DNA of 64,000 nucleotides. It comes from Phoronis australis. Its lineage: Eukaryota > Phoronida > Phoronidae. A program made the translations under genes and the position numbers. The notes beneath the pieces are model-generated. The model ran no database searches. It was not told the origin of the DNA and was given only the letters and a program-made list of their open reading frames with translations. Where the stretch lies: positions 5,679-69,678 of the forward strand of contig NMRA01000538.1 of NCBI GenBank assembly GCA_002633005.1. Reading direction: 5' to 3'. Positions 1 through 12,233 of this stretch are shown here, one piece after another. Each line of letters opens with the position of its first letter. Position 1 is the stretch's first letter.

Positions 1-2
1 AA

Positions 3-533
3 TTGTTGCAGCATTACTCCAAACAAGATATCCGAAAAATTTATTCCTTGCCTTTTACACTTCCCCTCGAACCATGCATTAAATCTTTTAAGTATATGTT
101 GTTACATAACAGAGTGTATACTAACTCTTTGTTATATAAGATGAAGATTGTTAATTCAGATAAATGTCCCTATTGTAATCTAGTACAGAGTACTGAACAC
201 ATGTTTTACCTTTGTGATGTAGTGCAAAGATTGTTGATTAATGTTCAGGATATTTTGACATCTTCCCTTAAGGAAGACGTCAGAATAACCAAAAATGAAA
301 TCATGTTTTGCCATTTAGGTTCTGAATTCTCCCTGTTGATTAATTATGTTATCACTATCGCCCAATATTTTATTTATTTACGTAGCCAACAGCACTTGCA
401 TCCAGATTGGTCTGCCCTTAAAATATTCATGTCAAAATATATTAAAATTTCAATAGTTAATTTTCAAAAACAAAAAGAACCGGACAATATTAATATTAAA
501 ATATGGGAGAGCCTCAGTGCTGCCATGCAATGA
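3..533 (+). pseudogene. 3' end of a non-LTR retrotransposon ORF2 (L1/Tx1-like)
   Basis: An open frame of 176 residues that is cut by the window start. It has the C-terminal cysteine knuckle found after the reverse transcriptase in many LINE ORF2 proteins: CPYC, then HMFYLC about 13 residues on. The same layout (CASC ... HMFVKC) and a similar preceding segment (SFKYMLLHNRVYT against TFKYFYIHRKVFT) recur in the LINE at 21.2-24.9 kb, so the two are related. An AATAAA at 690-695 and A-rich sequence to about 715 would be its 3' end. Only the C-terminus is visible, so nothing can be said about activity. Confidence 0.75.
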
Positions 534-559
534 ATCTGTAATATCTGTAATATACTTAA

Positions 560-2408
560 CTCATATATTGTTTAGTAGTATTATCATTAAATGATGAAAT
601 GTGTGAATGAGTGTGTGAGTGAAAGTCCTTGCCCCTTTTCCTTGTTCACCCTTTCACCCTTTAAAAATTATCAATGTATATTATTGAAGAATAAAATTAT
701 GAAAACAAAAAATTGTCTAAGTTAAAAAAGAATACAAATTTTGCCATTTTCAGAGCAAAATTTCAAAAGAAATCTTACAACATGTACCAAATTGCCGTTT
801 CGGCCGCCTTTTTGTTGCCCATATTGGTTTTCTTTCAAGGAAAATTGGCATCTTTTGATTGGTATGCCTGTTACGAGTAGTATAAAATCAATGGCAAACT
901 TTATTGTTTTATTTCCAGCTGTTACATATGAGTGACAGGCCAGAAAGCAGTAAACACCGGTTTAGGCGAGCCATGTTTTCCGCCATCTTGAAAAATGACA
1001 TCCGCCACTCCGATTTCGGAAAATGCCATTTATGCAAAAAACCTTGTGCAGCCAATTTTTCTAGGATGGGCCCTCTGGACCCCTAGAATGACTGGACTAC
1101 AAGCCATTTGATCCTTTTTTGCCATACTAAGCTACGATGCAATTTCTATACCTATTTCAAAATGTCCTTTAGTTCGGTCATTTTCTGCAATTTTTTGAGT
1201 CAATTATTTATTCAATTCCTGCTCAATGGCTTCAGTTGCTCGACATACGAAAATAGCAACACAGTTGTATCCAGTTGTAACCACATGCTTTCGTGTTCAG
1301 CTGATTAAATATATGGCTATACTTCATCTTTGAATGATCAATAAAGTACCAAATGTCAGGGTTGTTCACCAGATTCTAATGGTGATATAGGCTGGATGTG
1401 AAACTATAAAAAACCTATGGCCGTTATACTACTCAACAGTACCGTGTTGGTTAAGCACACGATACTAAATTAGTTTTGTTGATCTTAAACCTGATGATGA
1501 AAAGTTAAATAATTAAAACGTGTTTGCGTGCAAAACATACATCAGAGTATTTTATTTTAGGTATGTCTCCAGGGATTCAGATTGCTTAAGATTTAACCAG
1601 TGAAGTGTACCAAAATTTGTACGTCTTAAAAATTGCATTGATCAGTATTTAGCAGCCAAAAAAAGAAAACCAAGAATGCCAGTTTCACTCATAAAGTTGG
1701 TCACACAATGTTCCATACCAGTACTTAATTTCTGTTACGACCAAGCACACTGAAACCATCACGGACTACAGAAAACCCTTCAGATTCCATTGGGTCTCGC
1801 CAACCCTAAAATTGTGATTTCATAAATGACACATCACACGTATTGTCTGTAACTTGAGTAGTATAGCCGGCTAATTCGGTGACAATTCAAGATCGAACAA
1901 TATTTTTTAAGGCCCAAACCGCTTTGGTTAAGAATTTAACACTGCCAACACCGGTGAGGTGCCCCTTTAAGCTCTCTTTATTTTGGAGAAAGAATAAATA
2001 TGCGAATAAGTTTTATGGAGACGGTGTGGAGTAAAATCCATTTTGTTCAGATTATAATGAAAATGAAGGTTACATGGTAGCTGTCGTATGGCTAAGAGCA
2101 GTATGAGCACAAATATATTGATTTTGGTGTGAATTACCACTGAAACAACTCTTAAGATTAAAATCTCAATGGCCATAAAATAATGGATGAACAGATACAA
2201 CAGGAAGAAGAACTGACGTCACATTTGACATTAATTACGTTTTCTACAACATTGCAGTCAGAACACATAATGATTAATCTATACCGCCATGTGTCCAATT
2301 TTAGATAGACAATGTGTCTAAGGTCTAACATAATAAATTTTGGATGATATGATTTCTACACCGGGCACGATGATATATATAACCAAGGTTACATGAACTG
2401 CAGCAGCC
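560..2408. other. No recognisable gene
   Basis: AT-rich sequence after the LINE 3' end. The small open frames here (741-935, 904-1086, 1108-1308, and 1967-2200 on the minus strand) have no recognisable domain, signal peptide or splice context. I see no RNA gene. Confidence 0.5.
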
Positions 2409-2671
2409 TTAAAGGAGAAAGCAACCATTTTTCATGTCAATTTTAGTAAAACTACGGTTCGTTGATTATCCCAGACATATTTTTAGTTAATAACGGCTTC
2501 TCGTAATTTTATTAATTATTCGTGCCTTACTTCCGAAATTACGTTGACAAGGTTAAGAATTTCCCACCATTTTGTGTTCATATAGTCTGACTTTGTGACC
2601 TGTCGCGTTAGTCATTTACCTCGGTTGTGAAAAGTTCGGCTGTCATTTGCCTATGTTTACTAGTCAATCAG

Positions 2672-2866
2672 CATGCCGCACGGTTGCTGCGTACCGAGGT
2701 GTTCTCATTATCGTCTCGCGCACTTTGGGAATGCCAGTACACCGCTTTCCGAAAGATGACACATTCCGCCGTACTTGGCTCGTTCGTGTGAAGAGCGCAG
2801 CGTAACCGTCCACGCAACGCCGGTACAAAGAGTGGGGAATAACCGATTGTGTGACAAACATTTTCT
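2672..2866 (+). pseudogene. THAP zinc-finger remnant (family B)
   Basis: Reads MPHGCCVPRCSHYR in one frame, HRFPKDDTFRRTWLVRVK in a second and LCDKHF in a third. Together these are the landmarks of a C2CH THAP DNA-binding domain: N-terminal cysteine pair, the FPKD segment, and a C-x2-H near the end. At least two frameshifts separate them, so the copy is dead. The same three segments occur in copy B at 9712-9923. Confidence 0.75.
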
Positions 2867-3309
2867 GCCCTGGGTTTACGAAATTGTTGAAGGTTCCTGC
2901 AAAACAACCCCTGAAGAAGGGTGCCGTACTGTCGCTGTTGATTTCCGGCAATGCCCCGTCGTCACCCCCGGGAAGAACATTTTTGAAGTGAGTGGCCTCG
3001 CGGAGGTGCTTCATCTAGTGTCACCCGTGCCTTCGAACGCACACCTAGAGCGTGCAATTCCGGAAACTAGCACTCATTTACCCTGTGCTGGTGATGTCTC
3101 CAGCCAAAAGCCTGTAAGCAGCCCTGCAGAGATGTTGAGTAGTAGTAGTGAACACAGACCATGTTCGACACCCAGTGGGGAGGACAGGTCGTCCATTGGC
3201 CAGGCAGGTGAGCCAAACTGTGATAAGTTTATTGTAGACTTGAATAAAGTATTGCAGCTATCTAGAAGGTGTCAGGTGTTTGGAGAGGGAGTCACACGAC
3301 TGGATGTAA

Positions 3310-3461
3310 CATGGGCGGCGCACCATAGGGGGCTGGGGGGGGGCTATATCCCCCCACTGTTTTCAGTGCTAGGCTGCACATGTTACGTGTATAGGCTGTG
3401 CACCACAGGGAGACTGAGGGGGCTTTAGCCTCCCACTTTTTTCAGTGTTGCGCCGCCCATG
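3310..3461. repeat. Mini fold-back element, dimer, with 5-bp target duplication
   Basis: Begins CATGGGCGGCGC and ends with the inverse, GCGCCGCCCATG. It is flanked on both sides by TGTAA (3305-3309 and 3462-3466). Two similar ~75 bp hairpin units lie side by side. The sister repeat copy B reads GGATGTAAGCATTTTGGG at about 10297-10314 with no insert, which is the empty site. Same family as 12153-12233 and 32881-33022. Confidence 0.85.
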
Positions 3462-3724
3462 TGTAAGCGGTTGGGGTGCATTGCTCAGGTCACCATCCAG
3501 CGGGAAAATCATACGCATTCCACTGAGGTCGGCATAACAGTGCTCACCTTGCATTTGCACGACGACGTCCTACCAAGCCTGTCCTCAGTCTCTGCCTCAC
3601 CCTCTCAACAGCTGTCTGTATTCTGCCTCACTACTCGGGCTCAAGCATATATCCACCCACTCCTTCTACAAACTAAAAGATTCCTAAATCCAACGTAATT
3701 GTGTTCTCTAACGACCTACTGCAC

Positions 3725-6700
3725 TGGGGCAAAAGGCCCATGTAGGAGTCTTGCCCCACCGGCATGAAGGCCTTTTGCCCCCCCCAAAGTAAATGACTCT
3801 AACAACTTAATACACTCTGCTTTAGCAGGAAAAATCATCTGAACTGTCAGTGATTATTAGTAATCCATACGACACTAAAAGTAACGAAGTGTCGTTTGTA
3901 CAAGAACACCAACGTAAACAAAGAAGCATAGCTCATGAACATACCGTTGAAGCAAGGAGTGTAGTAGTATAGGAGAGTTCACTTGTGAGTTCGCTGTTAC
4001 CGCTACTACTAGCGCCGCCAAGTGGTGACTAAGCAACTGTCAACCAGGAAGCGCCAAAACAATGGGGAAGGGCGCATTTTGCAGTGCGATAAATTGCATG
4101 AATTCATCCACGAAAACCCAGACGTGTCATTTTTTAGGTTTCCTAAGGATCCAGAAAGGTAAGGATTATCTGTTATTGGCTTTCATTTTGGGTGTTCTGT
4201 TCATGGTTGTTAGACAAGTCGATCGCAGTCCCGTTGCCACTGTTGTCTGCAGCCGGTGTAGGCTAGGCCTACTGTACAGCCCGGCTACCGGCGGAAGGAC
4301 TATGATGAACGTACGATGTGATCGTCACCATTTTGGATACTTGCAGTCCATGAATTCTAAATCAAATTGTCATCCATACGATCGCAGGGATAATTTTAGG
4401 GAAACATACCCATGCCCATGGCCATGGGTAATATGACTGGTGACTCGGCCATGGCACAATCCACAGCCACAGGGCCACAAGTCTGTCATGAGTCAAGTTA
4501 GAGAATCTGTGGGTCTCGGTGAAAAGGTGACAAAATCAACATAATTTTAATGTGCCAGTTGGACCAATTAAGTTAAGCAGTGCGTCATTGAAAACTTTTT
4601 TGTATGTGTCAATGATGCGGGGGCGCGGCTCTGTTAAAATATCCGTGGATCGACATTTGAGTCCGAGTTTTTTTCAGTTGACACCAAAACGCTTTTGTCT
4701 CTATCACAATCACAGTACGACAGGAATTCTGTAGTGTAGTGTACTTTAGTGTAGGCTACCAGTCTTCTGTGAACCCAGTGAGTATGAGGTTTTTTCCCGA
4801 GTCTCTCAGTCATTGATTTCTGTTCAGGTGCAAGCGCTGGGAGCTGACCTTATGAATAGAGATGCAGCCTATTTGTCCAAGAACTGCAAGTTATGCTCTC
4901 ATCACTTCGAGGAGTCCATGTTCATGAATGAAGAACAAACTGGTATTGACTGCAGTGCCCGAACAATATTTGATGTCCCGAATCCACCAAAAATGAAGAT
5001 GCCAGGGTCAAAAAGTTCTCCGGAAATTATATTACAGCTCTGGAATAGGCTTTTTTGCATTTCTAATTATCGTCTCACAAAGCAAGTACTGAAATATCAC
5101 GTGTAGAAAGGACAATTAGTCAAAATTTGGTTTTCCTATTTTACTAAGGTTGATCAGATTGAAACATTTTATGAATGGTTAGCCTGTGATTTGGAGAGAG
5201 TCAAAGTGAAACTGAGTCTGAATGGTGGGCTGAAATTTTGTTAAACCCAAGCTATCCATATCATTTTGCTTCTCGATGACAAACACCTCTGTGAGTAAAT
5301 TAGTTTTCAGCTTTATTTATAACGCATTTATTTGGCGAAAAGTGCTGTTATTTACTAGTGAATTAATAGAGAGTGACAAGGTTGGTCAGATTTTCTTGTT
5401 GTATTGGTTGGTGTATGTGTTGCCTAGTTTATACGTTTCTTGGAGATTGTGATTAATTTAAGCCCCAGCTGTGACTAGATAACAGATATGATCTTGTGGT
5501 CTGGCTTTAACTTGCCTGAAATATTTACTGTTATTGATAATAGGAACAGTTGGTATATAAAATAAAATTTTGGTTTTATCATCCAATTCTTTTTAATTCA
5601 GTTTTGTATGGAGCTATGTGGGTAGTGAATATTTTGATTGCTGTTCAGTACCTCTTAATTTTTTGTGATGACATTTCGAACTTTGACTAGTTATGAGTGA
5701 TAACATACTCAATGTTACTTCATTTTGTAAGTTGTGAGCTATTCTACAGATTAGCAAGTGACTTGTAACTGTTGGTGAGTGGGAGAGTGGGATTGGGCCC
5801 TATACTGGCATGTCTAAGAAATAATGGAATGTTCTAAAATTGTGTTACGATTTTGTGGTAGTGATAAATTCCCTTGCTTTCTTCTTCTCACTTGTGTAAC
5901 ACCCACTGCACAAAACAATTGTCTGCATTGCTAGTAGCCTGGTGCATTGAATGAAGAACACATGCGAATTTGTTGGGTGGAGATGAAACCAGCAGTGAGC
6001 TGGGAGCAACATGTTTGTCAATGGTCAGGGGAGCAACCAAAGTGTGTGACGATGGGAGGGGCTCAACACCCATGTGGCATACATACCCATTGTTTTTTAC
6101 CTGTTTAGCACTCCTCCCATGTAACCCCCCTGGGAGGGGGTCAACACACATTTGGCGCCCACCTGGTTTTTGCCTGGTACCCCCTTAGCTGGCACCTGGG
6201 GGCAATTCCCCTCTGAGCCCCCAGGAGCAATCATTCAAATTATGTAGTCCATGGAGGTATAAACTGTTATAAGGAACGATAGTTGCCTTGTTAAGAACTC
6301 AAACATGAAACAAAACCATGATGGATTTTGTTGAAGGGAGCTTCAAGGCAATCAAAACAAATACACTTTAATATTGATTAAAATACCCATTTTCTTTCTC
6401 ATTCTATTGTAAGTGGATGCTAGTTTGTGTATTCTAACCATTTTCAATCACACAGTAATTTTATTGCACGTTGAATGTCATTAAAGTATGAATTTATGAG
6501 TGTTTACATTGTTCGGAATGCGCTTCTAACTAAGTGTTGATTATTCACCGCTTGGGGCGCCAGTGTTTCCACCGGTAACCATAGTGCGGCGAATGGTAAA
6601 ATGGCGGAGTGAACTCTCCTGTACTAGTACACTCCTTGGTTGAAGTCTGAGTTCCAAAAAACGTGTCAGCAGACGATCGTGTGAAACCGGAAGACGTAAT

Positions 6701-6780
6701 GCATCACGTGGCTGCCTGCGTTGTATAATTCCCGACTTATAGGGGGTAGGCGTTTGACCCCGCGTAGGCTTTTTGCCCCA
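3725..6780 (+). mobile_element. 3.06 kb inverted-repeat transposon carrying a THAP domain (P- or Kolobok-like)
   Basis: The left end TGGGGCAAAAGGCC is matched by the inverted right end GGCTTTTTGCCCCA. A subterminal stretch at about 3943-4030 also matches the inverse of about 6540-6650 (AAGGAGTGTA, AGGAGAGTTCACT, GCGCC). A THAP-coding exon starts 32 bases inside the left arm. It sits within family B copy A. About 50 bases of that host, including CTAAATCCAACGTAATT, are present on both sides (3664-3717 and 6787-6842), longer than any normal target duplication. After the THAP exons I find no transposase catalytic domain. Confidence 0.6.
4062..5005 (+). pseudogene. Two-exon THAP-domain gene remnant
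   Basis: Exon 1 (4062-4158) starts MGKGAFCSAINCMNS and then, after a frameshift, continues HENPDVSFFRFPKDPER up to a good donor (AG|GTAAGG). Exon 2 (from 4828, acceptor TGTTCAG) gives CKRWELTL in phase and, after a second frameshift, MNRDAAYLSKNCKLC, SHHFEESMF and TIFDVPNPP. These are the consecutive parts of a THAP domain: C-x4-C, FPKDPER, C-x2-H-H-F, and a TIF-x-VP-like tail. The intron placement inside the domain is plausible for animal THAP genes. Two frameshifts make this a degenerate copy, or less likely a sequencing problem. It lies wholly inside the element at 3725-6780. Confidence 0.75.
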
Positions 6781-6786
6781 TGTTAC

Positions 6787-7107
6787 TCTACTACAAACTA
6801 AAAGATTCCTAAATCCAACGTAATTCAGCTCTCTAACGACCTAGCTTGTCTTAGAATACTCGTTCATGGGAAGTGGTGACGACAATTTTAAGAGACCAGC
6901 TCAAAAAACAACCAGTAGAACAGATTCTCTCTGTAACTCGAACGCATTAGAAACGAAATGAAGGAAAATTCATAACCCCATAAACGTCTCTTCCGGAGTA
7001 GATCACGACTAATTAATAAAATTACGGGTAGCCGTAATTTATTGAAGCATATGTCTGGGATAATCAAAAAAACCGTATTTTTACTAAAAACGACACGAAA
7101 AAAGCCA
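6787..7107 (+). mobile_element. Family B copy A, right part
   Basis: Resumes the host repeat: AAACTAAAAGATTCCTAAAT, then GGGAAGTGGTGACGACAA and, near the end, ATGTCTGGGATAA, matching copy B at about 10556-10850. It is more degenerate toward 7107 and no clear TTAA remains. Confidence 0.6.
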
Positions 7108-8398
7108 TCATTGGCGAGAACGGTGTTTTTCTGGGATAAGCTTGCACTCATTCCCACTGCTATGAAAGGTAGCACTGTGGAAGGTTGTTTATCATGGCTT
7201 CCCATTGGTTAAAGTAATGAAACTGACGTCATACTATTCAGTCATTCTCATAGGTTGAAATCTGGGAAACCCTTTCAGTTTACTGTTACATAGTATGGCA
7301 ATCGCATTTGATTAACGGGCAGTGATCGAAGTAAACAATGAAATCAAGGGAAGCTCAATCTCGTGGCCGGCCAAGCCTAAAGAAGTACAGTGCATTCAAT
7401 GTATGCGCATTGATGCCCACACACACGGTATTCCATGCGTCGTTCATCATGTTTCCACAGGGTCATTTTTCAGTAAAGGTGGTGCAGTGTCAGAGGGTAT
7501 ATAGGATGAGCCCGAACGCGGCATCGGAAATGGTTACAACCTCACCGGTCACAGTCCAACTGAACGCCTTATTCATTGGCGGAGCTAAACCGCATTCGAT
7601 AAATGGCAGACTATTTTACCGACACATGCTTTGATTTGATCGGATGGCTATTGGTAGACAACGACGCAAATAGACAGTTCTTAATAAAATCACAAAAAAC
7701 CAACAGATTTTGTAGCTCTGCTCAAGGCTACTAACTGCAGAACTTAAGTCTATCCCATCCAACTATAACCTCAAAACGCATTTTTCGACCGTTAAACGGA
7801 TTGTGTGGGCTTTTTGAGCAATTTTTATTATATCGATGTGATGCTTTTTTGCATACTTTTGAACTATTGGAACAGTTGCTCTGAGCAAAAAACTGCAATT
7901 TAGGCTTACAAACTGAAGCTCCATTTGGGTAGGGATTTTGTTTGCCTCTCGCACTTTCAATAAATTTGGGATTACAAAACATGAAAGACGTACTTCAAGC
8001 TTTTTTCATTTTCAGCGGGCTAACCCAAATTGTTTCGAAAATGCAACGGTTGCTTTCTTCGGTTTGCCGTAGGGCTTCAACGGTGAGAAGGCTGGGTCCG
8101 AGGCCGGGCTGCATGTAAATATAAATGAGACCGATTTCGTCACAAAACCATCGGCACACCAGTAAAATAGTAGATTACCTGTGATGTGGGCATTGGTTGC
8201 CGTGACTTGAATGAATGGGCCCATTCGGCAAAAACTGAATGAGCGTGGTAATGTTTTTAAACCCCGTATCGGTTAAAAATTCACCAAGTGATTGACAGCA
8301 CACATGTTCGACCGGCGACTTATGAGAAGACGCAGCAGGGAATAACATTAAATAGTATAGTATAGCATAGTCAATAGGATTAGTATTTACGGTCTCTG
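7108..8398. other. No recognisable gene
   Basis: Open frames here (for example 7338-7634 +, 7731-7982 -, 8012-8224 -) show no domain or splice context that I recognise. I see no RNA gene. Confidence 0.5.
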
Positions 8399-9550
8399 TT
8401 AAAGGACAACGCCACCCGATTTAATTAGTCTTTTTACCGTCTTAATCGGCCAATATCTACGTCGCCTCTTGTACTGTCGACTTCACCTTGCCGAGCTGTT
8501 GCGTTAACCTATGAGGAAGGTGAGAAACGACGCAGCGACGTCAGTGGTTCGTCTGCAGAATGAATGCCGCTATATTGCGGTGCATCGTTCCCGCTTGTCC
8601 GAACTATGAAGCTTCGAAGAAAGAGGGTATATCGTTTTTTCGACTTCCTCGAGAGCCCGAAATTCTTAAGGAAGTGGCTCGCGGTAGTGAAGAATGAAAG
8701 GTACGCTGTTAATAGCAAGTATGAGGACGTGAAACATCTCCGTGTCTGTGGCCGGCATTTCGTCGACAATGATTTTTCTGACGAATTCCGGCTTACCAAA
8801 GAACTATCTATACGTTCCGTTGCATGTGCATGTTCTCGTCACCTCTCTATTATTTCTTGATCAGTGTATTCCGGTTCGAACTGATAGCCTGTGAAACCTA
8901 ACGATCCGACCCGTGAAGTCTTCGTCGGATGAGTTCTTGACTAAGTCTTGATTGTTGGCGCCGAGCGAGTTGTCATGTAGAGGTTCATTATTCTGCGTTT
9001 TGTTTCAAAATGAATTATTCTCATCCTAACCAACGCTTATATGAAACTGAAACAAAGCCTGTCTCATTAAACACAATGTGTAATGCCTTTGCAGTATTCG
9101 TGAGAAGACTGCAATGATTAAACCACTGCGTTACCTGCTTTAGATGCCGGCAGGAAACAAAGGTACTAAAACTGACCGGGCACCGAGGCCGTGTGAGCAC
9201 ATGCTAATTCAGTGTTTGCTGCCAGAAAGCTGTTGTGAAACAATTATTCGATTTTATATGCTATGGTCAATGTTAGGGGATTCTTTATTTAGAAATACAT
9301 ATACATTATTCAAATCATTGTTACTGTACAACCTTTGCCCTGACGGTCTGTGGAAGGGGAACCCGACTTCGCGGCCCCCGACAAGTAAGTAGATTTTCGT
9401 GGCTAATTCACATGAATAATTACGTGCACATTATTTCTTTGGCTCACTATTATAGACTTTTCGTGTCTGGAGGTTTAGTTTCCGACTCAAGCTGGTTTAT
9501 GTTCGTGCCAGTCCCGGCGGCCGCGACGGGCCTGATCGGGTTCCGAGCAA
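8399..9550 (+). mobile_element. TTAA-flanked element, family A, copy 1 (right end lost)
   Basis: Begins TTAAAGGACAACGCCACCC and is colinear with copies 2 (31960-34388), 3 (inverted, 40474-42169) and 4 (to 43052). Shared internal landmarks are a THAP-coding stretch, ATTCAAATCATTGTTACT, TTTGCCCTGACGGTCTGTGG and GATCGGGTTCCGAGC. It is cut off at about 9550, where family B copy B begins. Confidence 0.75.
8560..8805 (+). pseudogene. THAP zinc-finger remnant (family A, copy 1)
   Basis: Reads [20 protein letters not shown] then [12 protein letters not shown] in one frame. After a single frameshift it continues [14 protein letters not shown] and [16 protein letters not shown] in another. These give C-x4-C, the F-x-x-P segment, the conserved tryptophan and C-x2-H-F of a THAP domain. 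The domain lies close to the left terminus of the element. The frameshift disables this copy; copies 2 and 3 carry the same stretch. Confidence 0.78.
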
Positions 9551-10876
9551 CTGGCCGTGCTCTACTCCGGAAGTGACGTTTTGGGAGGCAAGAATTTCGC
9601 GCCAATTTCTCTTCATATAGTCTGACTGTGAGAGCTGTCGAGTCAGTCATTGTTCTACCTCGGTTGTGATAAGTTCGGTCGTCGTTTGCTTTTGTTCACT
9701 AAGTCAGACAACATGCCACACTGTTGCTGTGTACCGGGAAGTACTCATTATCGTCTCACGCGCGCTTTGGGAATACCAGGCTTTGCATCGCTTTCCAAAG
9801 GATGACACACTTCGCCGAACTTGGCTCGCTCGTTTGAAGAACACAGCGTTACCCGTCAACGCAACGTTTAAAGCAGTGGGGGGTTACCGAGTGTGTGGCA
9901 AGCATTTTCTGTCGTCAGATTAGGAGAGGGATATGTACGCTGAATTAATAAAGGTCTCTGCGAAACAAAGCCTGAAGAAGGGTGCGATACTGTACAGTGA
10001 CTGGAGGCACTTCATCTACTGTCACACGTGCCTCCGAAGGTACATAGCGTGCAATTCTGGGAACTAGCAGTGATTCGCCCTGTGCTGTTGTTTCTAACAC
10101 AGAGCCTGTAAGCAGCCCTGCAGCGATGTTGAGTTGTGGGAGTGAATACAGGCCCAGTTCGACACCCAGTGAAGAGGACAGTTCGTCGTCCACCGAACAG
10201 ATCGGTGAGCCAAACTTTGATAAGTTTATTGTGGGCTTGTCTAAAGTATTGGAGCTATTTAGAAAGTGCCAGGTGTGTGGCGAGGGAGTCACATTGCGGG
10301 ATGTAAGCATTTTGGGTGCTCAGGTCACCATCCAGTGGACGTGTGTCGCGGGACACTGCGGCAAGTGGGACAGTTGTGCCTGTGCATACTCTGCCTCATT
10401 ATACTCGGGCTCAAACATACAAAGTATACCCACCCACTGACTGTCCGTGAAAAAATTCCTCTTCACCACTGCTATATGAACAATGTCTCCGTTACTCACG
10501 TCATTACTGTCAATGTGATAAGGGTCGCCGACTCCAGTCAATTTCAGATTAAAACAAACTAAAGGATCCCTAAATCCAACGTAACTGGGTTCTCTAACAA
10601 CCTAGTTCGCCGTAGATAACTCGTCGATGGGAAGTGGTGACGACAACTTTAGAAAAACAGTCTGAAAACAAAAGTAGTACAAATCTTCACACTAAACTCA
10701 ACGCAGAGCCAAATTGGCGCGAAATTCTTGCCTCCCAATACGTCACTTCCGGAGTAGAGGACGAGTAATTAATTAAATTACGAAAAATTACAATTAAGTG
10801 TAAATTATGTCTGGGATAACCAACAAACCTTATTTTTGCTAAAAATGACATGAAAAAAGGTTGCCTTCGCCTTTAA
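9551..10876 (+). mobile_element. TTAA-flanked element, family B, copy B
   Basis: Ends GGTTGCCTTCGCCTTTAA, the inverse of TTAAAGGCGAAGGCAACC, matching the left end of copy A. Its first ~60 bases (CTCTACTCCGGAAGTGACG onward) are repeated inverted at about 10700-10757, so part of the long terminal repeat is kept. The outer ~120 bases of the left terminus are missing where it abuts family A copy 1. Confidence 0.7.
9712..9923 (+). pseudogene. THAP zinc-finger remnant (family B, copy B)
   Basis: MPHCCCVPGSTHYR in one frame, then HRFPKDDTLRRTWLARLK and YRVCGKHFLSSD in another, ending in a stop. More intact than the copy at 2672, with one obvious frameshift. It keeps the FPKD segment, the tryptophan and C-x2-H-F. 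Only the DNA-binding half of a transposase-like protein is present. Confidence 0.75.
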
Positions 10877-12152
10877 AATAAATTTTTCTCTCACGCACGC
10901 TTGGCCTTCTCACGGTTTCAAATTTGACTCTGATAGTGAGAAATCTTGGCTGGTATCGGAAGATTCTTAACATGTGGTCAAGCATTTTGGATTTATTTAG
11001 TCTTCATGCACCTAGTCAGATATTATATCCTGACACGAGCAGTGTAAAATGGCCAGTTGCCAAGTTGGGCAACTGAACGAGGGACTGTTCGAACAATAGT
11101 GATTGTTTTCGCTTCTACCCAGCTCCCACACATTACATCTCTAGTCTGCACTGGCTCCGTTCAGTAATTTCTCTCCCTTTAATTGACCTGTCGCCAGGAT
11201 TTTGAGTGACGGCTTAACTGACCAAACGGAACGCAGCATTCTTGACACACCTTCGTTTCCAAGCCGCCATTTTACGTACCTTACAAACAACATGTTGTCA
11301 GGTAAAACTTATTGTTTGTTTGTCGACTTGAGGCAAGTGGGCGGAGCTCGCGATAGGCCAATTGCGGCATAAACTGAAAAAGCAAGATTTCATTTGCCGC
11401 GCGCTACTCACATTAAATTTAGACCGTGTGAAAAAAATAAACGGGGTCATTTTTTCACGGGGTCATTATTTAATGATACACTGGCTCGGTTGGGTATATT
11501 TCCACTGAGTTTCGAGTGGGAAATTCTGTATTTTGGGTATAGGTCGGGTGCGAAATTCAGTCTTACAGGCTTGATATTTTGGTTACTATGCACTTTACTT
11601 TTTGCTTAGTTTTCAGTCACAAAATAAAGAGCTAGTAAGCAAGCAGTGCAAATGTACATAATTTCCAATGTCAACTTCGACATAAGTACAGATTTTGCAG
11701 GGATATCTGATTTTGGAATACATATTAAGAACTGAGTTGTTAAAAGCCGTATATATTTCAATAAACAATAGGGCCTACATTATTCACTTAGATGTACTGA
11801 TTTGGATAGCTGGCGGGTAACTGAAGTTCGGGTATGCCGAGATGTTGTTTTTCAGTACAAGTAAAAAAACATATGATTGCCATTAATACCAAACATTTAC
11901 TTAAGTACACTATAACAAAAAGCATCATCATTGGATAACAGCATATGCTGGTCAATAATTGTTTTTTTAATTGATCTTATATGGTCTCAATCACCCGAAA
12001 ACGAGGTGGAATGAGCGCATGGTTGCTCCGCTTTGGTGGCAGAACATAAAAAATTAGCGGCAGCACAGCAGCAACACTTATAAACTCCATGACCGAACTA
12101 AAAAACCCATGACTCAATAACGGGACCAAGAAGCTCAGCTCTTTAGCTGCAG
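10877..12152. other. No recognisable gene
   Basis: Unannotated sequence between the repeat cluster and the POLR2F promoter side. The open frame at 11394-11609 has no recognisable domain. Confidence 0.45.
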
Positions 12153-12233
12153 CATGGGCGGCGCACCATAGGGGGCTGGGGAGGGGCTCCGGCCGGCCCC
12201 CACTTTTTTCCGTTCAGTGCTGCACCGCCCATG
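12153..12233. repeat. Mini fold-back element, monomer, with 5-bp target duplication
   Basis: 81 bp running from CATGGGCGGCGCACCAT to GCACCGCCCATG, flanked by TGCAG on both sides (12148-12152 and 12234-12238). It can fold into one hairpin. It lies about 500 bases upstream of the POLR2F start codon. Confidence 0.85.

Larger units (their letters stand above)
2409..3717 (+). mobile_element. TTAA-flanked element, family B, copy A (left part)
   Basis: Starts with TTAA followed by AGGAGAAAGCAACC. The first ~160 bases match, inverted, the right end of copy B (10709-10876), so the family has long terminal inverted repeats. Internal sequence matches copy B at 9551-10876 over most of its length, including the THAP-like start, the stretch at 3105-3300 and the motif CCTAAATCCAACGTAA. 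The copy is broken at about 3717 by the element at 3725-6780 and resumes at about 6787. TTAA target preference together with a THAP domain recalls Kolobok transposons. No catalytic transposase domain is visible, so it looks non-autonomous. Confidence 0.7.

Noticed and set aside
5888-6188. Mirror-image frames on both strands
   Set aside because: Both derive from the same low-complexity, G/C-rich stretch; no codon signal on either.
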